Source: Auriscalpium vulgare (taxonomy: Eukaryota; Basidiomycota; Agaricomycetes; Russulales; Auriscalpiaceae). From it: a stretch of DNA of 64,000 nt. Numbering within the stretch: the stretch's first letter is position 1; the number at the start of each line of letters is the position of its first letter. This document shows, one piece after another, positions 1-10,233 of the stretch. The notes beneath the pieces were generated by a model. The model was given only the letters and a program-made list of their open reading frames with translations, did not search any database and was not told where the DNA came from. Position numbers and translations under genes: made by a program. The stretch lies in contig JAHBBC010000001.1 of NCBI GenBank assembly GCA_019915015.1, forward strand, positions 248,001 to 312,000. Reading direction: 5' to 3'.

Positions 1-156
1 AGGCTCGTCCGGACGGCGTGCGCGGCGCTTGGTGTGGGTTGATATTGATTGTTGGGTGCCTGGCGTGCAGAGAGTCGTGGTGGGTGGTATGCATGGGCGG
101 GCGCTACGAGTCGGAGTAGAACAACACAGCGACAATTTGTAAGCTGTCAGGTTGTC

Positions 157-227
157 ACTAAGCGCTGGGGTACAAATTCTGTGATCTCGACTGTCGAGAT
201 CACAGAATTTGTACCCCAGCGCTTAGT
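157..227. repeat. Perfect 34-bp inverted repeat (hairpin)
   Basis: Positions 157-190 are the exact reverse complement of 194-227, separated by only three bases (CTG at 191-193). Every one of the 34 arm positions pairs, and pairing stops at 156/228. A duplex this long and perfect would extrude as a cruciform. It could be the tip of a fold-back element, a palindromic end formed by a copying error, or an assembly artefact. No gene overlaps it convincingly. Confidence 0.95.
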
Positions 228-640
228 ACCGTGCTGGCTCGCTGCCATTGGCTACTTCCCCCCGGCTCCGCTCTCCCTCAAACACAAGCCCCCGCGGGGC
301 CCCTGCTTACCTTGTTACACCTGTCAGTTGTCCGCATTATAAGCCAAAGCATGCCGCCGTCAAATCGCCAAACCGAACCCATGCAGCTTGTACATCGCCG
401 ACAGGCTCCTTGACACCCTTTGATGGCGCATGACGTGAGTTTTTTGTACGCTGATCTGTCGCGGTACTCATCAATTGCCTGTGTGTATTGCACGCTAGCC
501 TCTTGGCGCCCCTTGAACAGCTATATACAGCAGAGCCTCGTACCGCTCGCCGCGGACGCCATCGTTGACGTGCGCATTGGGGACGCACGGTGAGTCTGCT
601 TTTCTACACAGGCCCTTCACCTTGCTCATACGTCGCTTGC
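228..640. other. No gene recognised
   Basis: Only short overlapping ORFs in several frames are open here, with no family resemblance and no consistent exon structure. It could contain the decayed 5' part of the dihydroorotate dehydrogenase relic that follows, but I could not recognise it. Confidence 0.4.
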
Positions 641-689
641 AGACCAGCTCCGCACACGCGGCTCCGCCGAACGTTGAGCACGCTCACCA

Positions 690-1140
690 CGCGCTGCCTA
701 AATCTCAGCTGATAACCCTCTCTCCAAACCTAGCCCGGCAGCCCGCGCCCACGCGTCTTCTGCCTCCCAGATGACTCCGCGTTGATCAACCGCTACGGCT
801 TCCCGTCCCAAGGGCACACCTCCGTGATCGCCCGGCTGCGCGCGCGCCTGCCCACCTTCCCGTCGCCAGCGCAGTCCGCTGCGGCGTCGCTGCACCCGAA
901 CAAGCTGCTTGCGGTGAACCTCGGAAAGAACAAGGAGAGTGCGCCGGACTCGCCAGACGACTTTGTGGCGGGCGTACGCGCATTTGCGCCGACGTGCTTG
1001 TGGTCAACGTGTCAAGCCCGAACACCACGGGCCTCCGGTGAGCATGCTCTTATTCTGTGCCGGAGATGTTGCTCACTGCGCTGCCAGTGGCCTGCAACAG
1101 CGCGCCAAATTGTTGAGCAGCGTGACAGCAGCCCAAATGG
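690..1140 (+). pseudogene. Dihydroorotate dehydrogenase (class 2) relic
   Basis: In life this enzyme oxidises dihydroorotate to orotate in pyrimidine synthesis, at the mitochondrial inner membrane. The plus strand from about 735 encodes a PGSPRPRVF block, then INRYGFPSQGH and AVNLGKNK followed by SPDDFVAGV, all class-2 signatures. The frame then slips by one near 985, and a second frame continues ADVLVVNVSSPNT with TGLR. A GT-AG intron (about 1038-1089) leads to GLQQRAKLL. The expected N-terminal half and the catalytic C-terminal half are not visible, and an in-frame TAG sits just before the PGSPRPR block. The copy is therefore truncated at both ends and frameshifted. I am confident of the family; the outer limits are approximate. 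Confidence 0.8.
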
Positions 1141-1169
1141 AGCCGAGGACCGTGCCGCGCGCGAGGAGT

Positions 1170-1850
1170 GGATTGGCGAGACGTACCAGACGAGCGTGCA
1201 GAAGGACGTGTCCTCGGGGGCCTGGGGATAGTAGGACGGCTCGACGAGGCCGACGACAACGCGCTTGTAGGTGCGATGGGTGCCCTTGCGGACAAACGAC
1301 GCGTTCTAGGCGCGGTTGATTGGGGCGATGTAGTTGTCCGTGCGGATGTACGTGGTCTGCACGTTGTAGACCGCGGTGAGGTAGCTGCACACGTCGGTCT
1401 TGGTCACGGACTGCGAGATGCGGAAGGTTGCCTCGTACGGGTTGTACGGCTTCCCAGGGGGTGTGTGGTTGCGCACGAGGCGGAAGAGGATGTTGGGGAG
1501 GTATACCTTCTGTCTGACGACCTGGGTCTCCCTCGTCCCGTCCGCGGCCACCACCTGGCGCGTGCCACGCAGGCGCATGCGCCGTGCGTTCAACCGTTCA
1601 ACCGTTCTAACCACTCGCCCTCCGTAGGTTCCTGACCGTTGGCACTCATGAGTTCTCCCTTCGCCAATGCGCACTGATAGCGCGCGAATTCGGTGGGAGT
1701 CAGGCCGTCGGGGTGGGCGACGTCTGTCTCTGCCTGGGCGATTTCGGGCCTCTGTCGTCGGAGGCGAACAGCTTGTGGTGTTGATGCTGTCCGCGCAGCT
1801 GCTGCTGCATTGTGGATGGTAGCGTACGAGCGACGGACGATATGCTGCAT
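1170..1850 (-). pseudogene. Mitochondrial ribosomal protein uL23 pseudogene
   Basis: The intact protein belongs to the mitochondrial large ribosomal subunit near the exit tunnel. A probable start (ATG 1850-1848) gives an organellar N-terminus with RRSYAT. Downstream are the core blocks KVYLPNILFRLVRNHTPPG, PYNPYEATFRI, QSVTKTDV and TTYIRTDNY, then GTHRTYKRVVVGLVEPSYYP. Two lesions break it. An exact 8-bp tandem duplication (1589-1596 and 1597-1604) shifts the frame between the N-terminal part and the core. A TAG at 1308-1306 stops the core frame right before the conserved KGTHRTYKR segment, which continues in the same frame. The normal C-terminus is missing or rearranged beyond about 1200. 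It lies convergent to, and partly against, the dihydroorotate dehydrogenase relic. Confidence 0.85.
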
Positions 1851-2406
1851 GAAGGCTGAGGTAGAGAACCGACTCTGTACGTTTGGCACCAATTTGGTTG
1901 TGCAGTTTCTCACCATTCTCGCCATCCAGGTCTCTCTGCTAGAAGCAGATGTGGAGGTGTATGCCACGCTTGCGTTGAACATCAACTCACGATTACTGGC
2001 AACTCTCGACGCGCTCGATGAACAGTGGTTTGTGCACGCCGAGGAGCTTAACACGGAGAGGAGCGAGCTCAACCTCCTTGCCAACAAGCTGCACAGCTGC
2101 CAGGGCCTCTGTGCAGGAACAGTTGCGCCGGGAGCAAGCCGTGCACGCCGACACAGCAACTTATACATGGCGCAGCGCAACGATGGCGCAACACGCGCGC
2201 AGTGCCCGCAGGAGCAGGAGCAGCACCAGTGTGACGCGATGGACGGCACGCGATGGGCAGGCCGGTGACGCGGCGACGTACGTGATGTGCGGTGCGACCA
2301 TGGCCACCGTGGGCATCGTGTGTGGGTGATGAGGTTGTGAGGAGCGGCAATGTCTGCGCAGCTAACTTTGGGAATTGTTTGTATTCATAGTACATATCTC
2401 CTCTAC

Positions 2407-5216
2407 TCAGTCAATCAAAATAACCTCTACTCCGTTCTCCTCGATCACACTCACTCCGGCCATGCCTTCTAGGCCGCAAGGCATTGGCCGCACATCATCT
2501 AACTCCTCAATCTTGACGTGACTCATCTTGTCATCCTCCATGGCCATGTCAGCAGAGCCCTGCACGCCAATGAATGCCAGAGCCTCGGCTCGAGACAGTT
2601 GAATGTCCTGCATGAGCATGAGCGTCGTGACCTCAAGAGCTATGACATGGTGAATAAAATCAGCGCGATCAACGTCGATGGAAACCTTCTCTGGGCATAT
2701 TGAGTCCAGGAAATGAGCAGTAGCTTTGATCCGTGGTAATCCGAAACTGTTGAGCAGATATGTGAGCCATGGATAGAACGGAAGCAGAATATGAGTCACG
2801 TACTGCAAAATGAAGCTCTGGAAGCTGCTGTCCCCCTGCTGATAATTCCGGTAGAGCTCATTGTCGCAAGGGTCAAGCCAGAGCTCGTCGATTTCTGGCT
2901 CGAGGGCGCGGATGCGATGCTCTAAATCATCAGCCAGCAAGAGCGATGGGTCGATGATGAGATCATCCGCCCATCCCAATTCCTCCAGTGGCATGGTCAT
3001 GGGTTCAGCGACCGCCAGAGAAGCTGCTGGTTTGAGACTGCAAGACGTTGAGGAATCGAGAGCGTCTTCTCGAGCGGCCATGTCCACACCAGGTTCTGCG
3101 GACACCGACTCCTCTTGGACGGCCGACTCCACGCCAGATTCCTTCGACCGCTTCAAAGCTACCGCAACAGCAGCGGTAAAGTCTCCCCAGAGAAGCTCAG
3201 GTCCGCGCGCAAGGAACTCATTCTGAATGCCCAGGGCCAAGCCCTTAGTCCAGAACCCCTTGTGCTTGTAGAATGTTGCCCTTTTGTAGAGATGAGCGAC
3301 AGATGGAAATGACAGGGCGAACATGTCCGCAGGCAAGCAGCCCTTAGGAAGCTCGGCCATGACCTGAAACCCTGCTGCCATGGGCGCAAAGTCCTTGAAA
3401 GGCCACGCGGCGCCTTTACGGTGCGTATGCACAACCATCTGGTCAACGTCAACAAGGGGTGGAAGCGTGCCCTGTCGTGATGAGCTTTGAGTCGGCGGCT
3501 TTGTGAGCTGTCGCCGCAAAGGCTTTGCGACTTGTCGCGACGGCTTCGTGCCTTGTTGCGACGGCATCGGGGCTGGCAGTTCTGGCGGCGGGGAAGGGGC
3601 TGGGACTTCGAAGATGTCATCAAAAGGTGTGTCGTCAATGGGAACAGGTGATAGGTCTCGCTGGCGCTTCGTCGAGGGAGATTCAGGAGATCTGCCAGAG
3701 ACAGATCGCTGACGCTTGCGAGGACGCGAAGGTGTGACTGGAGGGGACTCGGTCGACCACTGCAGAGCAGGAAGAGGCAGGAAAGGCAGGGGAAGTGGTT
3801 TGCCTAAAGAAAGGCTGGTGATCGGCTTCGTGCGGGGGTGCTTGGCACGGCTGGGAAGCCCTTGGATGACGTTGGCTTGCTTTGACAGCATGTCCTCTCG
3901 TTCAGAGACACCAGGCGCGCGATACAGCAGCACCTTCCCGATCTTTGAGAGGTCCTCGATGATGTCGAGCTCCTGGACATTCCACTGCTGATCAATGGGG
4001 TGGAACATTTCAATCACCAATGGACGGGGGCCAGGCAGGCGGAATGCGGCACTGATGACATCCCAGCAGTGGGTGAGCTTGAAGTGCGGCCATTGCTTAC
4101 ACGCGACTCGGCAGGGCAAGGGCTTCAGTGTGTCGTCCTGTATTCAACAGTCAGTTATCGAATAAAGAAGAAGACTTCCTGGACGTACCAATGGCCAGTA
4201 CCATAACTGCAAGGTTTGATCGGCCTGGGCGTCGTTTTCTTTTTGCTGTGCAACACGGTTAACCCCTACATTGCGAGTGCTTTCACTGTCGCGTTGGGCA
4301 TCGTAGTGAACAACTGTGAGCGCCTTTGTGTTGTGGGAGTAGCGGGGACGACTGGCTGGCTCGGGGGCGGAGCGCGTTGGGTGGCGGTCGGTGGAGGTGG
4401 CACAGTGGCTGGAGCGTCATACTGTTCGATAGAGTCAACATCAGCGCTCTCGCGCCCGTCGCCGTCGACATTGGGGTCATCGCCGAGCCCGTCTCCAGGA
4501 AGATACAGTCCAGGTGAGTCTGCGCGTGTCTGTGTAGAAGCCACCTGTGCATCGACAGCGGTTGTGACAGGTCCGCCCGGACCATGCTGAAAATAGTGCC
4601 CGGGGCTCTTGCACAACAGGCCCGTCGACATCAAGTACGATAGGCAGCAGGTCTTGCACCGGCCGAACGTGCAGCTACCTGTCGCTTTCTTCGGCTCTTT
4701 CCCCACCCTGCAGTCATTGCCACCTGCGCATTTTCCGTCTAGACGACGAAAGCCACCGCCAAACACGTCAGGCTCGGCCGGGGCGGCAGCGGGATGGGTG
4801 GACGTTGATTCAGAAGGAGAAGAACGTGTCGAGAAGCGCGTAGATGGAACGTTGGGGGTACGGGGAGCAGATGTAACAGAGTCCGACATCAATGAACGCC
4901 ATGAATCATATATTGCCGGAGGTCGCCCGCCTCGTTGAACACCATGCCAGACGGGAATGTCATAGCGCCAGATGTAGTGGTGGAGAGGTGGGTCGTCTGC
5001 GGTGCCATCAGCAGTAGCTGAACACTGGAGAGAAGATGTGACGACATAATTAGCACTATATAGAGCCTGACAGGAAATATGAGGACGTACCAGTTGATAC
5101 CATGAGCCTTTCATCTCAGGACGACATCCAAGTCCCAAGGAACATCGTAAGTCTAACGGAGCGGAGCATGTCGGGCAGGTGTCGGGATAGCGGATCCTGT
5201 TGGGCGTGAAGGGCAT
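2407..5216 (-). CDS. Unknown 883-aa cysteine-rich, proline-rich protein
   Basis: The model is complement(2407..4137, 4189..4245, 4287..5024, 5091..5216). All four exons are whole numbers of codons and join without a stop, giving 883 residues. One intron is unusually short (41 nt, 4246-4286). The start ATG at 5216 has a TATA-like box 50-60 nt upstream. Exon 1 holds a CPTC...C...C cluster. Near residue 150 a second cluster runs C-x4-C, then C-x4-C-x2-CC, then C-x4-H, which suggests one or two zinc-binding folds. The middle is low-complexity, rich in Pro, Ser, Arg and Lys with possible nuclear signals (PRKRQR, TKRQR). A conserved-looking globular stretch follows (GAAWPFKDFAPMAAGF ... FYKHKGFWTKGLALG), then an acidic C-terminal region. 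I do not recognise the family. A nuclear or DNA-binding role is inference from composition, and a transposon-borne gene is possible. Confidence 0.75.
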
Positions 5217-5267
5217 CGTGCGGGGCAGGGAGGAAGCAGAAGAGGGACTCGGAGCAGAAAAGCATTG

Positions 5268-5275
5268 TATTTATA
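5268..5275 (-). promoter_or_regulatory. TATA-like box for the 883-aa gene
   Basis: The minus strand reads TATAAATA, 52-59 nt upstream of the proposed ATG at 5216. This matches the usual fungal arrangement and supports that start. Confidence 0.5.
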
Positions 5276-5279
5276 TCAT

Positions 5280-6600
5280 AGTTGACAGGTGTGGCTGGCT
5301 ACCTGTGTGTCCTATTGACTATGCGGCACGGGACGGGACAAGCGGGATGTGGTCCTGCAATGCGTGGATGACTGCTTGACGCGGTCATGGATGGGTGTGG
5401 TCAGTGTGTGGTCGCGTCCAAGCGACGCGATATCACGCTGTCACAGGGCAAGAGATTATGTCACGGCGGTGACAGGGAGGGATGCGTGACAGTCTACAGA
5501 AAGTCTACGTCCTCAGTCTACCTCCGAGTCTACCACCCCTCGTATACTATTTTTCTCTAGTGTTGAAGTTTTGCTCCATTGTAGTGTATTCTCGGAATCA
5601 TCTTTTGTTGTTGATATTGTTGGCACACTGTGTGTATGCGTGTCATAGAGGTGCGGATAATGCTGGCTAGTGGCGACGGGCCGCTCTCTGGATGTAAATT
5701 CGGGGTATACGACCACTTTGCCTCTCGGAATCATCTCGGACCTGTCGCGCCTTTGCGATGCTGGCTAGCGGATGCGTCAAGCGCGATGGCCGCGCTTCGA
5801 TTGCACGGCAGATTCACTGCACCATTCAATTCGTATTTCGTAACCAGAGAAGACATATGTGGTAGAGTGTCTCAACACTCTCGCCGGACCCCGACGCGGC
5901 CACCCCCAGCGTCCGCAGCAGCGTGCGCATCGAGCGAGAATGTGCCCGCGCGCACAGGGCACGCGCTCAACTGACCAGATCACGACGACGCCCGCGGCGC
6001 CGACTCTCTGTATCCATGGACCGAGTACAGTCACTAGCTTCGCCACCCTCGCAAAACCCACTACAGTTGTATGCCGCGAACCTAACCGCCTTTGCCTAGC
6101 TCAGTCCAACATAACGATGGCGATGTGAGCCAACGCAGGAATGGGAAATAAGCCTCTGTCAAACGGTCAGTTATTGATTGGGATTCAAAAGGATGAAGGG
6201 ACGCACGGGGCCTCAACATCGCGTCGGCGAGTTCGAGCATTGAGTCGGCCCTAGATCGATTGTGGGTGGTGTCCTCGAATGCAGAATGCCTGGATATCTG
6301 CTCGCACCGCGATCTTGTTGACACGTACAGAAGAAGGCGAGCGACGATCCCCAAGAACATCCGTTCCACCGGCATCCCATGCATCGAGCTCGAGAAACTG
6401 CGCCGGTAGAGGGCAGCGCGGCATGGCAGCCTCTGGGCGGGTCTGTGGAAAAGCACGGACACCGGGCTGACTTGGAGCAACATACGGGAATCGCAGTGAA
6501 AAATACAAGACAAGGATAAAGGAACGACGCACCGAGGGGCACCGTCTTCTGCTCAGCCGATGTCTTCGTTCGAGGGTGGACCTTTGGGTCTGTCGAGGTA
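5280..6600. other. No convincing gene
   Basis: Short ORFs on both strands lack recognisable domains. The minus strand near 6430-6560 resembles 10050-10230, so this is probably the upstream part of the first X-type repeat. Confidence 0.4.
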
Positions 6601-6820
6601 GTTGGCCAGTATCGCGGCCGGGCGAAGCATATCCCCTCCTCTGCACCGCGTTCATAACGCTTGGCTTGCTGGCTAGTATGGCTCGTTATAGAGACGAGCT
6701 AGATGCTGAGGCGAGGGTCCACTCGACGTCGTGGTAAGAGGCTGAAAGGCGCTGCCGGAAGACCGGACGGCGGACGCGTCGCAACCCTATAACAACGCTC
6801 ACGTGCCACCGACGCGTATA

Positions 6821-7547
6821 CTGTACTTTTTCGACCATAAGTTCAAATGAATTTTGCGTGACCCGTGACCAATCTGGAAGTTCGCCGGGGTCACGGTTCC
6901 AATTGGGTCCGGACGCGTGACCGGAGTTCCGAGCGCGTGTAGCCATGGCCGGCGCGTGCAGCCTTGGCCGTGCTGCAACAATCGACCATGGCTGTCAACA
7001 ACCATGGTTGTCGTTTTCTATCTGCATTGTTCTCTGTACTCTTATAAGACATGATCTTTTCCGCTGCTATAGCTCGATTTTCCGTCACTTTCACTGTCTC
7101 CGATGTCTCTCTCAGGCTCTCCTTCTCCTCTTCATGAGTTTGAAGACATCTTGTCGAGCTTCAAAGCCCCGAAGCGCTATGTGCGTCTCATTCCCGACGC
7201 CGAGATGCCTATCACTGAATTTCTTGGCTTGACACTTCCCACTGTCGATCTCGTCTCTGCAGAGAGCAGTCATGTCTTCTGTCACACTCATCCTTCATCA
7301 GGGCTACTCCCACTCATGGAAATCCCAATTCCCTCCACTTTCATTGTCAAGGCACTCAAGGATGCTGCAAACACACGGTACGAAGCGTACGAGGCTCATT
7401 AGAAGCGATTCATACACTCTACATAGTCTGTACAATATGTCACGTATTTAAGTTCTTCCTACTGCGTGCGTGCGTGACCCGAGGAGCCCGAAGTTCACGA
7501 CGGGGGCCAAGGGGACGCGTGACGAACTTATGGTCGAAAAAGTACAG
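6821..7547. mobile_element. 727-bp TIR DNA transposon (non-autonomous)
   Basis: Positions 6821-6844 and 7524-7547 are perfect 24-bp terminal inverted repeats starting CTGTACTTTTT. Each end abuts a TA dinucleotide (6819-6820 and 7548-7549), a target duplication typical of Tc1/mariner-like elements. Removing the element and one TA gives a sequence nearly identical to the uninterrupted site in X1 (around 10430-10450). Further subterminal GTGACC/GGTCAC motifs occur inside. No transposase is encoded, so it would need one supplied in trans. The only sizeable ORF is the unrelated 99-codon frame at 7103. Confidence 0.85.
7103..7402 (+). CDS. Unknown 99-aa protein inside the TIR element
   Basis: A single uninterrupted frame from ATG 7103 to the stop at 7402. 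Reasons to take it seriously: a TATAAG box lies about 65 nt upstream (near 7035), the frame occupies the middle of a small mobile element, and the composition is protein-like with no low complexity. It contains FEDILSSFKAPKRYVRL and a short proline/isoleucine-rich turn. There is no signal peptide or membrane segment, and no transposase motif. I do not recognise it. It may be captured host sequence carried as cargo, or a chance ORF. Confidence 0.4.
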   Translation: MSLSGSPSPLHEFEDILSSFKAPKRYVRLIPDAEMPITEFLGLTLPTVDLVSAESSHVFCHTHPSSGLLPLMEIPIPSTFIVKALKDAANTRYEAYEAH

Positions 7548-7647
7548 TACGCGTTGTTTGCCCCCCCTCCTCGCGCCAAACACCCCGCCGGTACATAAAC
7601 TCGCCCGCTCACAAAATCGCTCCCACCGTCCCTTCTCTCCTCCCATC

Positions 7648-7794
7648 ATGAGCACCCGCCCGCTCGCCACAGCGTTCCTCATCCTGGTCTTTTTCGCTCC
7701 TGGCCATGTATTCCGCACAGTTCTCGAGAGCGCACTGACGTGCCAAACTCGCAAGAATGCCTCCTCAAATGTACGTGCAGATGTAAATTGCTGA
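7648..7794 (+). CDS. Short hydrophobic leader ORF, 48 aa (X0)
   Basis: ATG 7648 opens a frame with a charged start (MSTRP) and a hydrophobic core containing LILVFFAPGHVFRTV, ending at TGA 7792-7794. The same core recurs in X1 and X2, and a related one (PPRAFLIMPFSAPRH) at 21.1 and 63.9 kb. It is preceded by a conserved GGTACATAAA TATA-like box and a pyrimidine-rich leader. It looks like a signal peptide or membrane anchor whose mature part has been lost or lies in later exons; a GT follows the core in every copy. Function unknown. Confidence 0.4.
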   Translation: MSTRPLATAFLILVFFAPGHVFRTVLESALTCQTRKNASSNVRADVNC

Positions 7795-8449
7795 CCCTTT
7801 TCGCACTGGCTGATTCCATACTGTGCGACATGGCTTAGAGCGTTCATGAGTTCGCTCCTCACACTCCTGACGTGACAGGATCTGTGCAAGATCTTGTCCG
7901 CGTGCGTGCGTGCAATTCCGCTGCCTGCTGCTGCGCCGCCGCTGCTAACAACAGACTTGGTGCTTGCAGAATTCATTCCCTGCACGTTTGCGGAGGAAGT
8001 GAACATCTCCTAGACGCCATGGTGTGGAGGTATTCTCGCATCATCGATACCTCATGCGGTCAATGTATGCGTCGTTTGATGTAGCCTGCTTGCATGCCTT
8101 AGTCGCGCACGACGGTTGTACCAAAGCAAGGAACTATTTATAAATATTATGCTGCCGAGGACTATCGTATGTACAAGTGGTACCTCGAAGCGGACGCACG
8201 AGACACGCAGCGGAATGTCTGTTGGAAGTCTACACACCGTGGGTGGCAAGCCTTGCTCGTACAGCGCCTGCGGATCGGCGACCAAGACGCTGGCTGTCCA
8301 CCACTTTTCTGACAGCGGGCGGCATGAACTGTACGACGCGCGCGCGAAGGCGCTTTCTTCTTGACAGAGAATTGTGCGTTGAAGCCGGCCGGCATGGTGC
8401 GCGAGACGTTATTGATGGGGCTTGTGACTTGTGGTAACCCACAAACGCT

Positions 8450-10233
8450 ACAGGATGATCCACGTCGAGAGAGCGGCGTGTGATTTAGCCACGAAGGGCG
8501 CTAGGGAGAAATGGGTGTGTGCTAGCTAGCACGATGAGAATGAGCAGTCACAGAAGGAATGCGCTTTGAAGCGACACAGAGGAGTAAGCGACGTACCCGC
8601 GCGCGGTGTGTCGATCGCCATACGTTGCCAAGCATGTCCGACAGCCAGCCTATGTTGGATTGATCTTCGAAAACCCGTCGACAGTTCAGCAAGGATTCGC
8701 ATCTATGAGCGATCCCAGTCCTCTCACGCGGCCGAGAACCACTCCTCGTAAAATATTCCCAGCAAGAGTCCAATAAGGAGCGCATATACTCACTATCAGG
8801 GCCAACGCGTACTCTGCGGAGATTTCTCCAGAAAGAAAAACAACGCAGTGCGACAAAGTACCAGACCCGCATTTCGACGAGCGTGCTGCGACGTCCTTGA
8901 GAGAAGAGCTGCCTGTATGCAGCGCCGGGTCAGCAAGCCGCGAGAATGCACACAAAGCGACAACCTCCCAGAGCGGCCCATGCCATCGATACAGATCGCA
9001 CGCGCGACGGAGATGGACCGATGCTAATCTGCTCCTCGACAGGCAGAACGCGCGGCCAGCTCAAATATTTAGCCCACTTGGCAGCGCTGTGCCGGCCTGG
9101 AGAACTGGGAGGCTCGAGGCGGTGGGTGACGCAAGCTGCTCCAGGCGAGTGGCAGATGGGAGCTAATTGCGTGCTTGGCCGCGGCAGAGCGTCGGCACGC
9201 AGCGAGGATGTACAGGGAGCAAAGACATACCGGGCGCCCATCCCATGGTGCGACAATGCCCGCACCATTGCAGGGTGCTTGAGCTAGGTCTATCAGTCGA
9301 TTAGAAACGGCTTGATCGTTGCGAGCGCCGCAGTTTCCATGGATTGACTTCAATAGACTGGCCAGTACGAGGATAATTGCCTGGAAGGACGTTGCATTTG
9401 AGGTAAACTCTCATTTTAGGTGACGAAGTGCCGGCGCTGGAACGTCCGATGCAGGTGAAAGGACATACGAGCGGGGGCTTCCAGGACGCAATGGGGAGAA
9501 CGCGTGGCCCTGAGAATGCGTCTAGTATGCGCGTCCACTACTGTAAGAAGAAGCGTTCGTGAGCTCCGGGAGATAGGTATGGGGAGCGACGACGTACGGG
9601 GAAAATGGCGAGCCCAGAGGAGGACGGTGATGTGTTCGGGCGCAGGAATTGGGAAGTCGGCCGTCCGTATCCGTCCGTATCCAGAGAGAATATCTGGTAG
9701 TCATTCAGTAAGCGCGGTTGTAGGAAGAGGGAGTTACGACGTACCTCGGTCTTTTGTGCCAAGTCTACGGCTTCGTTCGTTGAAGCGTTTCGATATTGAG
9801 CTAAACGTGCGGGCAGCATCCTGGATTGACGGTCGATGCGAGCAGTGGTTTGCCAGGCTATGTACTCGAGCCGAGACAAACATGCCAAGCGGATGAGGGG
9901 GGCATAGATATCACATGTGTGTCAGCCGGCTGCACGCATGCGAGTACGGCGACACATACCGTATAAGTCGAGCGACAGACTTGCCCTCTAGCCCACAGCG
10001 CAGCACGCTTCAGCAACTGCGCCTACACTGACCTCCATCGTGAATATTGTGCGGGTCACGGAGATTGGAATGCCTCGCTGCATGGCAAAGCGCTGGGCCA
10101 CGTCGTAACAGAGCACGGACGCTGGGCATGATTTGGAGCAGCAGTAAGCAATTGCAGTCCCAGAAAGAAGAGATACTTAACGCACCGAGATGCCTGGTAT
10201 TGACGTTTGGACGATGTCTGGCATATCTCCTGC
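8450..10233. other. No confident gene; minus-strand exon-like pieces
   Basis: On the minus strand, stretches such as 10100-10000 (AQRFAMQRGIPISVTRT) and 9890-9540 are bounded by plausible GTACGT donors and AG acceptors, suggesting a multi-exon gene or relic. I could not join them into one open frame or recognise a family. Positions 10050-10233 resemble 6430-6600, so this is also upstream sequence of an X repeat. Confidence 0.35.

Larger units (their letters stand above)
6600..8450 (+). repeat. X-family repeat, copy X0 (interrupted)
   Basis: Segments 6730-6818 and 7550-8400 align in order with 10351-11445, the copy X1: the same CCCTATAACAAC stretch, a shared promoter block, a shared leader ORF, and a shared block ending in GGCATGAAC. 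The X0 copy is more diverged and is split by the TIR element at 6821-7547. It also shows what follows X naturally (after about 8335), which matches the right flank of X2, not the retroelement. X may be a decayed gene family or a non-autonomous element. Confidence 0.7.
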
